DNA from: Flammula alnicola
Lineage: Eukaryota; Basidiomycota; Agaricomycetes; Agaricales; Strophariaceae
Assembly (NCBI GenBank): GCA_015499995.1
Contig: JADNRV010000042.1
Span: 124,001-188,000 of the forward strand
Reading direction: 5' to 3'
Length of the DNA stretch: 64,000 nucleotides
Shown: piece by piece, positions 23,689 through 35,781 of the stretch
Layout: each line of letters begins with the position of its first letter
Numbering within the stretch: the first letter of the stretch is position 1
Made by a program: the position numbers and the translations under genes
The notes under the pieces: generated by a model
Told to the model about the DNA's origin: nothing
Seen by the model: only the letters and a program-made list of their open reading frames with translations
The model's database searches: none

Positions 23689-26225
23689 ATGACAAGCCCT
23701 CATAGAGACGACGTCACAATCCAAACCATCGCCGCAACTGATGAGGCCAAATCCAATGCTGAATCCTCCGAAAAGCATTCGCATGACTCGTTACCGGAGG
23801 AGCAGAGGCACATGCTCGATGGTATTCATGATGGTTTGCTATATCCGACAGATGAGGAGAGAGCCACTTTACGCCGGATTCCCGATAAGATCCCTTGGAA
23901 CGCCTATCGTAAGTTTGCGTAACATAAATATCTCAGTCGATTAGTACTCACACGATCCCACCCAGTGATCGCAATTGTAGAACTAGCAGAACGATTCTCC
24001 GTACGTAGTGGTTCAACAGCAATTCAAGAAAAACAGCTAATATTGCCCAAGTTCTACGGCTCAAGTGTTGTATTCGTCAGTATTCACAATGATTTATTAG
24101 CATAGCAAATATTGATTTGTGTTTTTTTAGACTAATTTCATTCAGCAACCCCTTCCTCCAGGGTCGCACACAGGCGCCGCAGGACTAAATGGCCAACCTG
24201 GTGCTTTAAATATGGGTCAGCGAGCTTCTACTGGCTTGACGACATTCTATCAGTTCTGGTACGATTTGGTATTCAGTGTCATATCTCCATGACTGACGTC
24301 AACTTAAAGGTGCTACGTCACACCCTTGCTGGGCGCTTATATCGCCGACACGTACTGGGGTCGCTTTAAGACCATCTGCGTGGCGGTCGCCATCGCTCTT
24401 GTTGGTCATATCATCCTGGTTATCGCTGCTATCCCAGGCATCATTGACCATCAAAGCGCAATTGGTGCTTTCTGTGTAGCTCTGATAGTCATGGGCTTCG
24501 GTACGTGAATTGTTTCCCTTTTTCCGTTCATCAATCATCTGATTATTCACAGGCACCGGCTTATTCAAGGCCAATATCTCTCCTCTGGTTGCAGAACAAT
24601 ATCGGCGAACCAAGCTCTTCGTGATAACGACTAAAAGCGGAGAAAAGGTTATCGTCGATCCATTGCTTACGGTATCCAGAATCTACATGGTAGTCGCGTC
24701 TCGTATCTGAGTCATTTACAGCGCGCTAATAACACCTTGACAGTATTTCTATCTCTTTATCAATATCGGCGCACTAATAGGTCAAATCTCCATGACCTAC
24801 GCGGAGAAGGTAAGTTCGATATTTACGATGAAGCTTGTATATTTCATGCGAATTAATCTCTACCAAAGTTTGTTGGCTTCTACCTCGCCTTTACCCTACC
24901 TACTCTTGTATTTTTGTTTTGCCCAATAGTCCTACTAATCGGCCGTAATCGCTACATCCGCTCACCTCCTACCGGCTCTGTTCTGGCATCTGCTTTCCGC
25001 CTCTGGCGATTCGCCGCCCGCGGAAAGTGGAGCCTGAACCCCGTAAAGATGTACAAGAACTTTAATGCTCCTGGATTCTGGGAGAATGCGAAGCCGAGCA
25101 AACAAACTGCAGAGACCAAGCCGGCGTGGATGACATTTGATGATCAATGGGTTGATGAAGTTCAGCGGGGTGTCAAAGCCTGTGGTGTCTTCTGCTGGTT
25201 CCCCATCTACTGTCCGTGTTTACTTTCTATTCCAGCTAGATGCTATTCTAACGTCTTTTGAACACATTAGGGCTTACGTACAACCAGCTGAACAACAACC
25301 TAGTCTCGCAAGCCGGCGAGATGTCAACTCATGGTCTTCCCAATGACGTCCTGTCCAACCTGGATCCATTTGCCTTGATCCTCCTTATTCCTATATTCGA
25401 TCTATTCGTGCGTATTTCCGAATGTAACTGGTATTTTATTTTCTTAAACTATACTCCAGTTCTATCCTGGCCTACGTCGTATGGGAATCGATTTCACTGC
25501 ATTGAGAAAGATCACGGCCGGATTTATGACCGGCGCCGCTGCCATGGTCTGGGCTTCAGGTAAATAGCGAAATTTGATTGTTTTCTGCAAATACCTTAAT
25601 ATTGTCTAGTCGTACAACACTATGTCTATAAGGTAATCAACACATTAGGTCGATTTCGCCACCGTTTCTCATTGATCGACTCTTAGGCCAGCCCCTGTGG
25701 ATATCATGCCTCGGATTGCCAAGCTCCGGATGTATCGCCTCTTAATGTTTGGATCCAAACAGGATCGTGCGTACCTTTTCTTTTTGAAGATTTTTTCTAC
25801 AGCTCAATGCCTCTATTCTAGATACATTCTCATTGCCATCAGCGAGATTCTCGCTTCTATCACTGGCCTCGAGTACGCCTTTACGAAGGCTCCGAAGAAC
25901 ATGCGGTCTCTTGTTATGTCTATTTTTCTGTTCATGTCTGCAGTATCTGCCGCCTTGGGCGAAGCATTTGTCTGTGCGTATGCCTCCTCTACTCTTTTTC
26001 ACGACAAAATCTGAAAGGGATTGGCGTTATCTAGCTTTATCTGCTGACCCTTTGCTTGTTTGGAACTATGCGGTAATGGGGGTTCTTTCGTTCGTCGTGG
26101 GATGTATATTTTGGTGGTCTGTGAAGGACCTCGATGCGAAAGAAGATGAACTTAATAACTTGGCGGAGGGTCGCTTCGGCAAATACGATGCCAAAGAGGG
26201 CGCGACGGAGAACACGAAAAGCTAA
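23689..26225 (+). CDS. POT/PTR2 di-/tripeptide transporter, copy 2 (intact)
   Basis: Fourteen exons (first 23689-23908, last 26035-26225), all with GT..AG introns in phase, sum to 609 codons, so 608 aa, close to the usual length for fungal PTR2 proteins. The hydrophilic N-terminus is followed by LIAIVELAERFSFYGS, the POT family ExxERF-type motif, then LLGAYIADTYWGRFKT and FGTGLFKANISPLVAEQY (the second POT signature). A long cytosolic loop (SLNPVKMYKNFNAPGFWEN) and further membrane helices follow, ending in VKDLDAKEDELNNLAEG. These plasma-membrane proteins import small peptides with protons. A broken copy lies 0.9 kb upstream and a relic downstream, so this is the surviving member of a tandem array. 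Confidence 0.9.
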
Positions 26226-26549
26226 AGTCTCAGTCAAGTTACTCACATTAACGCCCTACGTTCACTGTATACACCTTGCTCTCTAACACCATTTGCAATA
26301 GGTAAAAATTAAAAATGCAAAATTTGGTAGTATTTTACGCAAAAAATTGCAATACTATTTACGCTAGAAAAACGCAGAAAAATCTCTAGCTGATCAGAAG
26401 AGTGTACTATCGTGGGCTTGACATCGCGGTGCAGCAATGTATTGGCTGAATGGGAAATGGTATGAGGCGCGTGGATTTATGATCATATGAGACGATACGG
26501 AATGGGTGAAAAATGCAGATTGCAGAAAACGCGGAAGATTGCTTTATCG

Positions 26550-26935
26550 TAACCTCCCCACAGATGACCGCCCTTATTCCATGCCTACTGCCTATCGGCA
26601 AGGGCCAGCAAACATCCTGATCGCCAACCATGGCAAGAACATCCAACAAGATGTCTCTGTCGAGCGCCAAGTCCCTCGTGGGATCGGTCCGATCCGCAAT
26701 AGTGGGAAAGATAGGTACCCAAGACCGTGCACAGCCGCTGATGGAATCTAATCTACCTATCTAATGTAGCCGAACGCCCTGCCAGATCTCACTGTCACAC
26801 CGGTAGTTTGCCACAACCGCCCAATACGTCCATCAACGTTTCAGCCCTTGTTTTTCGAACATACGGCAGAGGGCGAGCCAATTCCTGAATAATGTAAAGA
26901 GCTGAGCTAAATGGATACAAGGATCAGCGGAGGGG
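26550..26935 (+). pseudogene. Decayed partial copy of the exon-repeat gene's 3' end
   Basis: Two blocks match the gene ending at 33534. Around 26560-26720, DDRPYSMPTA and GPIRNSGKDRY parallel DDQPQFAPTA and GRICNRRKDK of its seventh exon. Around 26810-26935, nucleotides match its last exon (the acatacggcagaggg... region near 33450). Frames are broken by stops. This marks one edge of a segmental duplication that continues past 27060. Confidence 0.5.
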
Positions 26936-27160
26936 AATTGAGATTAGACATAAACCGTGCTGATCCCAAAATGGATCTCACCCTGCATGACCGCATTTCG
27001 CTCGCCGTCGTCCTCGTCAGTAGAGAGATTGGCCTTAAAATGAGAGAGATTTGTTACTGCTGGTAGTGGGATAGAAAGCACTCGTGGAGAGGGGCTCTCT
27101 TGATCAATGAGCCAACTGAGAGACACTTACCTCTCCGTATGCAAAAGGCGGGAAGCCACT
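26936..27160. repeat. Duplicated non-coding flank (copy at 33535-33800)
   Basis: The bases around gattagacataaaccgtgc, followed by the ctcaccctgcatgaccg and cgctc...cgtcgtc blocks, recur almost unchanged at 33535-33620. Weaker similarity continues to tacctctc...tatgcaaaa at 27130-27145 and 33755-33782. No protein is predicted. Confidence 0.6.
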
Positions 27161-27384
27161 CGAGTCCTTGCACGCCAGGGGCTTCAAGATTTAAAGGCGA
27201 TTTTAATTTAGATTTTAAGTACAGGAAGTCTCAGTAGACCATTTTAAATTTCAAATCAAGGACAAGCTGGAAAGCTCCCAAAGTTAAAAGTTCCAGAGGC
27301 TGCTCTTTGTTTTAAATCTTGAACGACATTTGGGACAAAAGTAAAAGGTGCCTTTAATTAATAGTGATTGCTTTCTACTTCATA

Positions 27385-27800
27385 TTATGGTCAAGTTGTT
27401 ATCTCTACATCTATAGGATAATCAGCTCATTAAGGCTGCGCCATTCTGTCATCGCTTTGAAAATTTCTAGCCTTCTAGACCCGTCCTTGTGGTTATCACT
27501 CCTCCAACTGCCAAATACCGGGCATGTCAGACCTTCATATTTATATTCAGACAGGAGGGTGTGCAGTTTTTCTTGATTGAAAATTTTGCCACAGCCCGTA
27601 TCTCTTATTCTAGCTACTTCGCTGCTGTCAAAGAGATTCTCGCTTCTATAATTGGTGTCGAGTACGGCATTGAGTACAGCATTACGGATTTCGAAAGCTC
27701 CGCAGAATATGCTGGCCCTTATCGTGTCTATTTCTTTGTTCTTGTCTTCAGTATCGGCGAGTTGTGCAAAATATTCGCTTGTGCACGGTTACTAGCTGCC
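27385..27800 (+). pseudogene. POT/PTR2 transporter relic, copy 3
   Basis: Only the region equivalent to the last third of the intact gene is detectable: KEILASIIGVEYG parallels SEILASITGLEYA, followed by a degenerate match to the KAPKNMRSLVM...ALGEAFV stretch. Even intron remnants (ctattctag-like acceptor, ataggataatcaa-like donor) line up with introns at 25633 and 25767. Frames are broken, so it is a fossil of a third tandem copy. Confidence 0.6.
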
Positions 27801-27849
27801 GGAAAACTGCTCCACTTTGACAAGATGATGTTAAAGATACAGTAAAATT

Positions 27850-28863
27850 TTCCATCATGAATGCTCTTTGCTTTCACGAGTGTGTACACTGATATTGACA
27901 CAATTGATTCTTACCATTTTCCTTCTGTCCGAGTCCTACAGACTCTTGGTAGTGCGTTTGCACCGGAAGTTATGCATTATGACTTGACACGGGTTTTTAT
28001 ACCTGTCCGCAACTGTCCGTTCGATCGCACGGCGGCTCATCCGATGATTTTGTGGATCCGTCAATGTGACCATTGGAGAATATTGTCTGAAACAAAACCC
28101 AGAAATAGTTGATGGCTTCCTTCATCTACAAGCACACGGAAGTACCTTCAGTAAGTAGTTACTTTAAGACCCGTTGACGGACATTTTAGAGTTACGTTAC
28201 GGAACGGAATGGGAACGACGCCGAGCTCTTCTTTGCCATCCTGAGAAGCTGCACCGGTGTTCTTTTTCCCATCTGTAAAATGAAAGTCATTTCCCGCATG
28301 GTGCCTACACTCAACGTCTGATGGCCGGAGTTCATGCGCACGTTTAGCACAAGGAGTTTACCATTTCGAATGTCACGGAACATTCACAAGGGTTCTGAAA
28401 ATGTTTTCTACTGCATTCAAGTATAATTGTTATTGGAGGTCTAACACGATATCTACTTGGGTGGATAGGCTGATTCATGAAAATAAACAGAAATGGTAGT
28501 CCTATTTCATCTCTTACACTTACTATCTACAAAGGCTTTTTCTCAAACAGTGACCACGACGGCCTCACTTCGACACGGACCACGGGGCTCGGCGTTACAC
28601 TGATTCCTTGTTCCTGGGAACAGGAATTACAAAGGATACAGAAACTGCGTAAAACTGTGAGAATAATTTAATTTAACTACAACCTGCAGACCATTATGGC
28701 AACCGCCACGGAGCTATAGGAGTGCACATGGATGTAGATATAATAATACTACAGGGACTGAGAGACTTGGTGTTTAGTATAAAGAGGGCTTCTGTGAACA
28801 GCAGACCGCAGTTGTTCCCTGGCATTCAACGCATCCTATCTACAAGCACTGAGCTCAGTCACC
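27850..28863. other. Intergenic, nothing recognised
   Basis: This stretch lies between the POT relic and the terpene synthase. Its short frames lack motifs. Confidence 0.45.
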
Positions 28864-30145
28864 ATGGTTTACCCTATACAAACTCAATATCTCATCCCAG
28901 ACCTGCTTGCTGCCTGGCCCTGGTCCCGGGACAAGAACCCTTCGTTGGACAAAAACGCGGAAGACGAAGCTAACGCCTGGGTCGCTTCCTTGGGTCTATT
29001 TGAGCCTCCACAACTCAAGAAATTTAAGGCTTGCGACTTTAGTATGTCCTCTTCTAGCGCGACGTGAGTAGATATTGACGATTCATATATGTCTTTAGAT
29101 CTTCTTGCGTCTCTCGTTGGTCCAATCCAAGGCAAAGGTGGCGATTTACTGTCTTCTGTCATATGTATTCGTGTTCATGGCATACCAATACAGATTACCT
29201 TCGCATTTCTTGCGACCTCATGAACTTCTACTTCGCATTCGATGAATATACCGACGTGGCCAACAAAGACGAGGCGATGAAAATTTCTTACGATGTCATG
29301 GAGGCCTTCCGAAACAGGAAAACATCCTCGGGCAATGCAAAGATCACGGAGATGGCGAAACAGTTAGTGACATATATCTCGTAGTTTGTGAGTTAGGCTC
29401 ACCACTGTTCCAGATTTTTCGAAAGGACTGTCAGTGTCGTCGGCGAGGATACCCTTGGCATTGACAGGTTCATTGCTGATTTCGATGCATACGCCAAATC
29501 GATTATTCAGGAAGCAGATGACAGAGTCGAGGGGCGGATCAGAACCATTGAGGAGTATTTCAATCTTCGAAGAGATACGTGTGGAGGGAAGCCTAGCTTC
29601 TCGTTCTTTGGACTGGGTCTGTTCATTCCAAACGAGGTGTTCGAGCATCCGCTCATGCAATCGCTCACTGAGAGCGCAACGGATCTTATTGCAATGACCA
29701 ACGTTAGTTTTTCTATTACCTTTTACTGAGAACTTCTGACATGTTGCTAACTCTCTGATATATTATACAGGACATGCATTCCTACGGCCTCGAACATGCA
29801 CGCGGTCTGGACGGGCACAACGTTGTCACTGCAATTATGCACGAACATAACCTTGACTTTCAAGGCGCGTTGCATTGGCTCTCTGGATATGCCACTAAAA
29901 CGGTTGCGAAATTCCTGGCCGACCAGAAGCGCTTACCATCTTGGGGCGCTGAGGTTGACAGCGCCGTCCAGGAGTACATTAATCGAATGGGAAGGTGCGT
30001 CCGTGGATATGACGCATGGAGCTATGAGACGAACCGGTACTACGGCAAGAATGGCTTAGAAGTGCAGAAGACCCGCAAAATTACTTTACGACCCCGCGAG
30101 GTTGGGTATGTCACCAGGGAGCAGCTTGAGTTTGGTGTAGCTTAG
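28864..30145 (+). CDS. Sesquiterpene synthase (class I terpene cyclase)
   Basis: Five exons (28864-29041, 29099-29137, 29194-29362, 29414-29702, 29771-30145) splice to 349 aa, a normal length for basidiomycete sesquiterpene synthases. The first metal-binding motif is FDEYTD (D89, E90, D93). The second, the NSE triad, is NDMHSYGLE (N225, S229, E233), followed by the conserved GLDGHNVVTAIMHEH. A C-terminal Arg-Tyr pair (R314-Y315 in NRYYG) matches the pyrophosphate-sensing RY. The enzyme should cyclise farnesyl diphosphate in the cytosol using three magnesium ions; the product is not predictable. No P450 or prenyl-transferase lies nearby, so no pathway cluster is evident. A decayed duplicate lies at 34080-35272. 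Confidence 0.9.
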
Positions 30146-31468
30146 ATTGGCTCAGTGCCGGTGCCAACGTAATAGATAATACAGTATAATAGGCTTCGAA
30201 TATGCAAATTTGGCTTTACGGCATGCCTCGGTAACTTCCGCGATCGCTGAAAATTAGGCGCCCAGAGGATAAGCAGTTGCCGGGCTGGCGTGACATTCAT
30301 GTCATGCAGCATAGGGATTTAAGTATGCGCGTCGACACCGAAACCCATACATCGTTAATACTTTGCTCCCATGATGGCGAGGAGCATCGATCCCAAGGCC
30401 TGGGAGCGTATCGGGTCACCAGTCACTTGACTGGCTGATGATTGTCGAGCGCTGCATTGGAAGTAGGTCTCTTCCTAGCCTCCTGTAAAGGAGATCGAAA
30501 TTGCATTTAGCCACAGTGCACATTCCTCTATCTATTACTAATCACCATTCTGTCTTACCAGGCCGAGACAGGTACAGAATGCCAAGTTCCTGCCAGTTTG
30601 AACAAAACACGATGAGAAAGACGCATCCACACAAATGGCGATAGCATCATCCGGGGAAAGTGACCATAACGTTGCTGAAAGAAGTTCAAGTTCTGCCTCG
30701 TGAGTTCGCAAATGCCCGAAAAAGTGGAGTGCTACGTGGGGGAATTTGCCATTTGCGACCTCATTAAAGCGTACGTGTTATCAGGCGTTACATATCTTAG
30801 ATCCAGACAAATTATTTTTCTTCAAACACTTTCGGGTTCCCTGTGAAGTTGCCACAGAATCAAGAATCTTGCGATCACGCTTGGCCGAAATGTCGCCAAC
30901 TCCCGGAATCCAGTGGTGCCTGGTGACCGGTGACCGCCGCCGGCCGCCGGCTACCCTCAAGCTTAAGCGCCCACATCCAGTGTTTGAGAAGATAGAATAT
31001 GGTGGATCACTGACGCGACGATCGCGCGTGTAGGAAGGAAAGCCTGAACAAGGGCGCGTATAGGCTGGATTTCAGGAAATCGATCTGATTATGCTGCCTG
31101 AAAGCAACGTGTTAAGGCGATTCGGCGGTTTCAAGCCCAGCTAGGCGTGTTCTGATGTGGCCACGATAAGAACAATGACCGATCTGCTAGACCTGAAAAG
31201 GAATGCGTTGACTCCAATTGCTCTTTAGGTGTAATGATGATCACCAGAACAAAAACAGAAAATACAAACCGTCGACGCTTATAGTACGTGCGCAAAGCTG
31301 TGATTAGTATCCCATTTAGAGGCTGCGTTGAGTGAGTTTTTTATTTGAACAGTGAAACTATGCGTTCAGAGTGGAGGATAGAAAGTGCTTTGAAATCTCT
31401 GGAGTCGTCTTATACACGGTAATGTGTTGTAAGTGCACGAGAATCACGAAAGGGGACAGCGCGATTTG
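30146..31468. other. Intergenic, nothing recognised
   Basis: No gene is supported in 1.3 kb. An open stretch at 30746-31033 has no motif and no neighbouring splice sites. The end of this stretch contains the start of the open frame discussed with the next gene. Confidence 0.45.
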
Positions 31469-31555
31469 ATGTTCAGAACAGAACTCGAGTCACTCAGCCA
31501 CGCGGCGTTAATAAATTTCCTTGTCAGGAAAGGCCCCATCAGAGCGAAGTACAAC

Positions 31556-33534
31556 ATGAGTTCAAACAAGGTAACACATTATAAGTAGCCGAGCCGTCTA
31601 AATTTCTTCGCTCCTTTACACTTATCCTCTACAAATTCAGCGTTGCAACCTTTGAACCTATCCTCCAACACTGTCCTCTCAAATGACGGTCTAGAAACAT
31701 ATAACTTCGACGACATGCCCAAATTTTTCGGTGCCACTGAGTACGATGTCTTGGACGGTGAGATACTGTTAGCACGACGACACGCAAATCACTATTAACA
31801 ATTCTTATAGGCCAGATAGCCTATACATCGCTCCCCAGTTATGTGAACTTCGAGTCTAATAGTACTGCGCATGTCCTGGAGGATACGATTCTGCTTCACG
31901 ACAAGTGGACTCCCATCGATGCGAACCAAACAGCTAGCGTGGTCCCGAGGGACGCGCTTGCGGTCTCTGGATATACGGGCGTCTGCAGTGGTGCCAGTGC
32001 ACCCAATGTCCTGAAAGGTAGGGCTCCGTTAGCATCCTGACACGCAAATCCCTATTAATGTCCCTATATAGACCAGACCGCCTATACATCATTCCCCGAA
32101 TATGCGACCTCCTACCCTGATTGCAGTATTAGTGAACCTAACGTTCTTGAAGGTAAGGCTCTGTTAGCGTTACAAGAAGCAGATCCACGTTGATGTCGTT
32201 TACAGACCAGATAGCTGACATGTTCTCTAACTATGTGAACGCGGACCCTTATAGCGATACCCTTCAGCAGCAGATGGGTCCACGTGAGTATTTTCGATCA
32301 TTGTTGATAATAACACCACTCACCAATCGTACATAAATTCTAGGAGACTATGTGGCCACGATGGATGACCATGAGCGGCAGGATGTAGTTGCTTCGGAAC
32401 AGGTGGCTCCAGAAGACAACTCGAACTTGCTAATAAGGCTACCGGATATGAACGACGTCTTGCCTGAGGCGGATCTGCCTCCAACTACCTTCAAGACGAA
32501 TGCCCATAACGCTTCGAATCCAGTGGCGAGCCTAGGCGAGTTTGCCGGTGCAGCAGGAGATCGTCTGGGTAAGGAGATCCCTACATTCGTCACACTGTAG
32601 ACAAGAGTGATCATAATCCAATACTGCAGATGACCAGCCCCAGTTCGCGCCAACTGCGGAATGTCAGATGGCGGTCAACCCAATCCCGATCGATAAACAC
32701 AATAGGAAAAGCCTACGAGTCCCTCACGCGAGCGGGCGGATCTGCAATAGAAGGAAGGATAAGACCCACGACCCGTATATGCACACACCCATCATGCAGC
32801 ATCGAGGCAGTAATCCCAGTACCGAAGAAGGGATTACCGATAAACATAGTGAATTTGACCGGCTGCGCGGAGCCGTGACGATTTACCGCTCCGACGCCAT
32901 TGTCGTAGAGCCAGCAAAGCTCCGGACAACACCAGGCCAAAAGTATGTATCTGCAATGCCTTCTTGAATGGGAATGTCTGACGATGGAAGGCACAGGCCT
33001 CAGAAGTCGATGATGGGTCGGGTTGAATGGCCATCTGCGACAAATTTCAACTCAGTAAGCGAGGAACTGGGAGACGGCACGACGAAGAATCCAAGAAAAC
33101 GACTAATTGACGACGTACCTCCACCGCTACCGACCGAAAATGAACAACGACACGTGAAGAGGCGGAAAGGGATGTCCTCCACACAGGCAACGTCCGCGTC
33201 GCGCTCGAAAACGACGTCATCTTCCCCGTCATTTCTTCCTCGGGTTGCCTTGCTTGTCGTCTCGCTCACCAGCCTCATCCGTGTCACCCTGGTCCTCGCA
33301 AAAAAGCTCTCTATCTAGCTTGCCACAATCGCTCATGACATCGTGGCGACAGGTGGAGCCCATCCCCACGCCATGGCAGTCAATGCAGTCAACCTTCGAC
33401 AGCCAATGTCGCCAGGAACGGGTGTGCACCGCAGGCTCGACCCTCGTTATCAGGACATACGGCAGAGGGTGAGTCATTTCCTGAATAATGTAACAGCTGA
33501 GCTGAATGGATCAAGGATGACGGAGGAGAACTGA
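31556..33534 (+). CDS. Novel protein with tandem exon duplication and NLS-like segment
   Basis: Exons I can support are 31641-31757, 31811-32017, 32072-32152, 32206-32283, 32344-32568, 32630-32942, 32997-33243 and 33319-33534; from the second on, every junction is in phase. Three consecutive exons begin with the same motif (GQIAYTSLPSYV, DQTAYTSFPEYA, DQIADMFSNYV), all enter in phase 1, and their preceding introns are also similar, so a whole exon-intron unit was duplicated. A later exon carries PRKRLIDDVPPPLP and HVKRRKG, a plausible nuclear-localisation signal. The last exon ends VSHFLNNVTAELNGSRMTEEN. The 5' end is unsettled: the open frame from ATG 31469 (MFRTELESLSHAALINFLV) ends at the donor 31571 in a phase that does not join exon 31641. 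I recognise no family; a nuclear role is a guess. Confidence 0.55.
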
Positions 33535-33850
33535 GATTAGACATAAACCGTGCTGATCAATAAGGGGATCTCACCCTGCATGACCGTATTTCGCTCATCG
33601 TCGTCGCCGTCAGTGAGAGAGCTCGGCCATATAGATGAAGGAATTGTTATCAGGGAACTTGTTATCGTAGCCAGTGGAACAGAAAATATTTGTCGATATG
33701 AGTTCTCGGGCTCGTGAATGTGTTTGTACCGGTTATCGATGAGACAACCGACAGATACCTCTCTGAGCGTTTTGTATGCAAAAATTCGACGACGGATGCC
33801 ACCGGGATGGCCTCAGAGCTGGTCGTGTGAATTCTACGGGCGCATTTCAA
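33535..33850. repeat. Duplicated non-coding flank (copy at 26936-27160)
   Basis: This is the second copy of the segment described at 26936-27160. It joins the exon-repeat gene's stop codon to the decayed terpene synthase, whereas in the other block the POT relic intervenes. Confidence 0.6.
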
Positions 33851-34079
33851 TTCATACTGTACGCAACGCCTCGCAGAACAGCATTAGGGGAATTATCCAG
33901 AGCTCGCGCCAGCCTAGAAACCACAATGGACGCCACATTAACAGTGTATCTTGTGGGCACAATAAGTACAATACGAGATAAAGACGCTAGCCCTTCCGCG
34001 ACTGTCGTATCCAAGTCGTACAATAAAACTACTACATAGTGCCAGCAGAACTGATTTCGCGGCTGCTGTGATTTGGGGG

Positions 34080-35272
34080 TCAAAAAACTGAACGCGTGGG
34101 TCACCTCCTTCAGTCTATTTGAACCCGCACAACTCGAGAAATTCAAGGAATGCAACTTCAGTACGTATGACTCGGGCCACATTCATTACGACCTCAAGAA
34201 ATGCTGACGGCCTACCATGACTTTAAATATCCCTGCGTCGCTCGCTGGCCCAATACCAGGCAAAGGTTGGCGCATTTCTACTCTTCTGTCACATGAATTT
34301 TCTCTAATGGCATAAGAATTCAGAATACCTACATCTCTCTTGCAACCTCATGAACTTCTACTTCACTTTCGATGAATACACGGACGTTTCAAACCGAGAA
34401 GAAGCAAAGAAAATCGCCTACAATGTTATGGAGGCCTTCCGACACAGGAAGTTATGCTCAATCAATGCAAAGATCGCGGAGATACCGACACAATTAGTGA
34501 CGAGGGTCTCCTAGTTTGATTTTGGACTGTGCTCACCACTGTCGCAGGTTCTTCGAGAGGACTGTCAATGTCGTCGGCGAAGATACGGGATTGAAAGGTT
34601 CATTGCTGATTTCGACGCATATGTCATATGAGTTATTCAAGAAGCGGACGACCGGGGTAAATGGTGTATCAGAAACGTCGAAGAGTATGTAAACCTGAGA
34701 CGAGATACATGCGAAGGGAAGCCTTGCTTCTCATGGTTCAGGCTGGGCCTATTCATTCCAAACGAGGTTTCAAGCATCCGCTCGTGAAATCACTAACGGA
34801 GAGCGCAGCAGATCTCATCGCAATAACCAATTTTCGTGTTCCCATTATCTAAAACACTCTTTCTTGTCCTGGAGCGTTTCTAACTTATATCACTCGGGAC
34901 ATGCATTCATGCGGCCTTGAACGTTCTCGCGGTCTGGATGGCCACAACGTTATAACCGCAATTATGCACGAACATAACCTCGACCTTCAAGGCGCGTGGT
35001 ATTGGCTTTTTTGGATACGTCAGCAAAACAGTCGCGAGATTCCTGGCCGACCAGAAGGCTTGCCATCGTGGGGTGCCGAGGTTGACAGTACCGTACAGGA
35101 GTACATTAAACGGATGGGAGGGTGTGTTCGCGGATGCGATGCGTGGAGCTACGAGACACCGATACCACGGAAAGAAAGGCCTGGAAGTGCAGAAATCGCG
35201 GGAAATTACTTTACGGCTCCGAGAGGTTGGGTTTGTCACCCGAGAACAACTCGACATAGGTGTAGCGTAGGT
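34080..35272 (+). pseudogene. Decayed sesquiterpene synthase duplicate
   Basis: The sequence follows the intact gene at 28864-30145 closely: WVTSFSLFEPAQLEKFK, NLMNFYFTFDEYTDVS with the metal motif still intact, FFERTVNVVGED, RRDTCEGKP, GLERSRGLDGHNVITAIM. It is broken repeatedly. The start codon region is missing. Bases are lost after VVGED and in the NEV...SIRS stretch. An in-frame TGA follows AYVI (tatgtcatatga near 34620). An insertion falls in the tattggctttttt run, and the RY region is shifted (gagacaccgataccacgg). It is non-functional, and these disruptions cannot all be sequencing errors. Confidence 0.85.
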
Positions 35273-35781
35273 TTGGTTCGTGATTGGTTGTACCTAGGCA
35301 TCATAGATTTTGAATTTCACTCACATAAATTTACGGGCTGTTCCAGTGCTGTTCCTCGAGGAAATTGTCACGTGCATATTTAAGCGCCCAGGGAAGCCGT
35401 CGTCGGCTTCGTTTGACGACAATGGGCCATACTCCAATTTCTCCGATGAAGGCGATGTGTTCGTTGGGTCCATGGCGGAAAATTTGATCGCTCCTGCAGT
35501 CCTGCTACACACTTCCTCCGTCTCTTCTTTTATCTTCTTCTGTGTCTGTTGCAGCATTGCGATCGCGCATGGACAATGGAAGGTGACACGGCCACGTGCT
35601 GACGGTATTGTTCGATTTTTAACTCCGAATCTCCGATGTTGTACGATAGCCGCTAGCGTGTAACTTGATTCAGTTACATCTCGCCGAGTACAGTCATACT
35701 CGGAACGCCTAGTGCTCTCCGCTCGTTTGCTTCTCATTCTACACCTATTCCTGCGCATCTCGAATAATTTGAACTCAAATC
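35273..35781. other. Intergenic, probable promoter of the next fragment
   Basis: An open stretch at 35310-35663 shows a short hydrophobic run but no homology I recognise. It probably is upstream sequence of the paralogue fragment that starts at 35782. Confidence 0.4.
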
